A DNA stretch of 17,414 bases from NCBI GenBank assembly GCA_003153055.1, contig PMBV01000051.1, positions 1 to 17,414 on the forward strand, read 5' to 3'. The notes under the pieces were generated by a model. The model made no database searches. It had not been told where the DNA came from and saw only the letters and a list, made by a program, of their open reading frames with translations. Both the position numbers and the translations under genes were made by a program. Below are positions 15,463 through 17,414 of this stretch, one piece after another; within the stretch, counting starts at the first letter, position 1; each line of letters begins with the position of its first letter. Origin of the DNA: Myxococcales bacterium. Lineage in GTDB: Bacteria > Myxococcota > Myxococcia > Myxococcales > Myxococcaceae.

Positions 15463-17238
15463 GTGAAGTCTTCGGTGCAGACACAAGAGCGAAAATCGGG
15501 TGAAGCGAGCTGGGCCGTGTGGGCGCCCATCGGCCTTCTGGCGGCGGTCCTCCTGCTGGCCATCTTCTTCGTCGCCCAGAAGCCCTTCGGCCTCGACGAC
15601 GACACCAGCGTCCAGTGGGTGCAGTTCGGCCTCGCCGCCGCGGCCGTCGCCGTCCTCGGCTGGGGCTATCAGCTGGCCAAAGAGGGGAGGCCCAGCGACC
15701 GCCTGGTGCTCCGCGATCGCCTGCTCCTGGTGATCGGCTTGTCGTCGTTTCTCGGCTACTTCAACTTCGGGCACTTGCACTTCGGCAACTTCGTGCACGT
15801 GTGGGACACGTACCACTATGTCATGGGCTCGAAGTACTTCCCCGAGCTCGGCTACGACAAGCTGTACGACTGCGCCGCCGTCGTCGACCTCGAGAGCGGC
15901 CGAAAGGACGAGCTGCGCCGGCGCACCCTCACTGATCTCCGCAACAACCTCATCGTCCGCCCTGACGAGATCATCGCCCACCCCGAGCGCTGCAAGGAGT
16001 CGTTCAGCCCCGCTCGATGGGAGGCCTTCAAAAAAGACATCAACACCTTCCACGGCCTCGTCAACGAGGGCCGGTGGAAGGAGATCCACCAGGATCACGG
16101 CTACAACGCCACCCCGGTGTGGACCCTCGCCGGCGCCGCCCTCACCAACGCCGGCCCGGTATCGATGGGCCAGCTCACCCGGCTCAACCTCTTGGACCCC
16201 ATCTACCTCGCCTTGACGCTGCTGATGGTGTGGTGGGCCTTCGGGCCGAGAGCCTTCGCGGTGGCCGCCCTCACCCTGGGCACCAACTTCGCCAACCGGT
16301 ACTACTGGACCGGCGGGGCCTTCCTGAGACACGACTGGGTCTTCTACCTGGTGGCGTCGATCTGCCTGCTCAAGAAAGATCGCCCCTTCCTCGGAGGCAT
16401 GGCCTTCGCCTACGCGACGCTCCTGCGCCTGTTCCCCGGCCTGGCTGTCCTGGGGCCGATCATCGCGGCCGTGGAGTATTACCGGGAGCACCGCACCCTC
16501 GACCGCCGCTTCGTTCGCTGGGTCGCCGGTGGAGCCGTGGGCACCGCGCTCCTCGTGGGCGCCTCCTTCGCCGCCTTCGGGGGCGTGACGACCTGGGAGC
16601 GCTTCGCCCAGAACACCTTGAAGCACTCCAACACGCCCCTCACCAACCACATGGGCCTACGCACCGTGCTGTCGTGGCGGCCCAACACCATCGGCCAGCG
16701 CATGGTGGACAACACCCAGATCGACTCGTGGGCCAAGTGGAAGGCGACCCGCCTGGCCAAGTGGCGTGAAGCCCAGCCTGTTTTCTGGGGCCTCATGGCG
16801 CTGGCGATCTGGCTGGTGTGGCTGGCGGTGCGGGCCAGCGGGCTCGACCCCTGGTTCGCCCTCGCCCTCGGCATCGGCTTCATCGTCTTCGGCGCCGAGC
16901 TGACGAACTATTACTACTGCTTCCTCATGGGCATCGCCGTGCTCCACGCCCAGCGCCGCGAGGTCGGCATCATCTTGGGGGCCCTCGCCATGCTCACCCT
17001 CTTCATCAACTGGGGCCCCCTCACGTGGATGAGCCACTGGCTCGACGAGCAGTACGTCGCCATGAGCCTCGCGTCGATCTTCGCCGTCGTCGGCATCTGG
17101 TGGCTCTTCACCAGGTGGGGCCAAGAGGCCGCCTTCGCGCCCGACCCTGCACCCGCCCTCGCTCAAGGCCCCTCATCCGGTCCTCCGCCGTCACGGGAGC
17201 CGGTTGCCAAGAAGAGAAAAGGCAAGAAGCGGCGCTGA
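15463..17238 (+). CDS. Polytopic inner-membrane protein, GT-C-like (GT87/DUF2029-type) glycosyltransferase candidate
   Basis: 591 residues from a GTG start. The nearby ATG at 15450 is out of frame and there is no recognisable ribosome binding site. About ten or more hydrophobic segments are visible, including 18-39, 52-71, 85-102, 245-262, 264-275, 290-304, 307-338, 352-373, 440-457, 462-479, 483-496, 502-516 and 532-550. A long hydrophilic loop (about 108-240) follows the third and starts with VWDTYHYVMGSKYFPELGY. An acidic residue in the first large extracytoplasmic loop (here D115) is the usual catalytic position in GT-C polyprenyl-phosphate-sugar glycosyltransferases. The segment LLKKDRPFLGGMAFAYATLLRLFPGL (302-327) resembles the GT87 pattern. 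The C-terminus is Pro-rich and ends in a strongly basic tail (KKRKGKKRR). The membrane topology is clear. The enzyme class is an inference from weak motif likeness, and acceptor and donor are unknown. It is alone on its strand, divergent from VIT/VWA. Confidence 0.85.
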   Translation: MKSSVQTQERKSGEASWAVWAPIGLLAAVLLLAIFFVAQKPFGLDDDTSVQWVQFGLAAAAVAVLGWGYQLAKEGRPSDRLVLRDRLLLVIGLSSFLGYFNFGHLHFGNFVHVWDTYHYVMGSKYFPELGYDKLYDCAAVVDLESGRKDELRRRTLTDLRNNLIVRPDEIIAHPERCKESFSPARWEAFKKDINTFHGLVNEGRWKEIHQDHGYNATPVWTLAGAALTNAGPVSMGQLTRLNLLDPIYLALTLLMVWWAFGPRAFAVAALTLGTNFANRYYWTGGAFLRHDWVFYLVASICLLKKDRPFLGGMAFAYATLLRLFPGLAVLGPIIAAVEYYREHRTLDRRFVRWVAGGAVGTALLVGASFAAFGGVTTWERFAQNTLKHSNTPLTNHMGLRTVLSWRPNTIGQRMVDNTQIDSWAKWKATRLAKWREAQPVFWGLMALAIWLVWLAVRASGLDPWFALALGIGFIVFGAELTNYYYCFLMGIAVLHAQRREVGIILGALAMLTLFINWGPLTWMSHWLDEQYVAMSLASIFAVVGIWWLFTRWGQEAAFAPDPAPALAQGPSSGPPPSREPVAKKRKGKKRR

Positions 17239-17241
17239 CCG

Positions 17242-17318
17242 CGGAGTGAGAGAGAGCGCGCGCCGGCGATCCGAGGAGGTGCCGGTCGAGCGCGAGGCCC
17301 GCTTCTCGCTCCCCTCCG
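17242..17318 (+). terminator. Possible imperfect hairpin downstream of the membrane-protein gene
   Basis: Two arms, 17242-17258 (CGGAGTGAGAGAGAGCG) and 17300-17318, are imperfectly complementary and start 4 bp after the stop codon. They enclose a GC-rich loop. There is no T-run after the second arm, so if this ends transcription it is not a classical intrinsic terminator. Nothing else recognisable lies between the stop codon and the tandem array. Confidence 0.2.
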
Positions 17319-17332
17319 CCGCCCACGGACCC

Positions 17333-17414
17333 GTGACGGGGACGGTGAACGGGGACGGTGAACGGGGGACGTGAACGGGGGACGGGGGACGTGAACGGGG
17401 GACGGGGAACGTGA
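17333..17414 (+). repeat. GTGAAC(GGGGGAC)n tandem array, runs off right edge
   Basis: The last 82 bases are a G-rich tandem array. After a degenerate first unit (17333-17344), units start with GTGAAC at 17345, 17358, 17371 and 17391. The first two are 13 bp (one GGGGACG or GGGGGAC block) and the next two are 20 bp (two 7-bp blocks), so unit length is 6 + 7n. A fifth unit is cut by the edge. The plus strand, which is the sense strand of the upstream gene, has at least seven runs of four or five G and is a strong G-quadruplex candidate. No open reading frame with gene-like features covers it. Confidence 0.9.

Noticed and set aside
15301..16650. Upstream extension of the VIT/VWA frame
   Set aside because: Antisense to the membrane protein. 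The ATG at 15300 has a good ribosome binding site and starts a signal peptide.
17108..17326. Small minus-strand gene of 72 residues at the right end
   Set aside because: It mostly overlaps the end of the membrane-protein gene in antisense, and has no recognisable domain.
17333..17414. CRISPR array at the right edge
   Set aside because: Units are 13-20 bp with no unique spacers and differ by 7-bp steps, which fits a minisatellite and not a CRISPR array.

Overview
The window is very GC-rich DNA with strong G/C third-position bias. Its gene content is typical of a myxobacterium (phylum Myxococcota): cysteine-rich MopE-motif lipoproteins with glycine-rich tails, PilT-family motor ATPases, a VIT/VWA secreted protein and a tandem universal stress protein. 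I cannot name the genus from sequence alone. No tRNA, rRNA, insertion sequence, prophage or CRISPR array was seen.

Layout. Positions 1-8235 form a minus-strand block. Reading in its direction of transcription, it contains a 1202-residue lipoprotein (4627-8235), a second 1144-residue paralogous lipoprotein 9 bp later (1183-4617), a G-quadruplex-prone repeat, a 243-residue probable outer-membrane beta-barrel protein (314-1045), and the first 88 codons of an unrecognised basic protein cut by the left edge (1-264). A 121-bp divergent region with a plausible sigma70-type promoter and a perfect 7-bp-arm palindrome separates this block from a plus-strand block. The plus-strand block holds a two-domain universal stress protein (8357-9217), a HEAT-repeat/PilT fusion (9300-11801) and, 1 bp later, a canonical PilT (11803-12951). 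Converging on it is a secreted VIT/VWA protein (13057-15300, minus). Divergent from that is a polytopic GT-C-like membrane protein (15463-17238, plus), followed by a G-rich tandem array running off the right edge.

How the genes may work together. The minus block looks like an envelope unit: two tandemly duplicated lipoproteins with predicted metal-binding motifs, a beta-helix-like segment and Gly-rich tails, followed by an outer-membrane protein. The plus block looks like a motility-motor unit. The canonical PilT keeps all ATPase signatures. Its HEAT-fused partner has a normal Walker A but an Asp in place of the Walker B-associated Glu, and a Gln in place of the conserved His-box His, which suggests a scaffold, regulator or altered motor that acts with the canonical one. 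This pair is the best candidate in the window for an undescribed system. The two G-rich intergenic arrays use the same GGGGACG-type core and both lie downstream of a gene with the G-rich strand as the sense strand.
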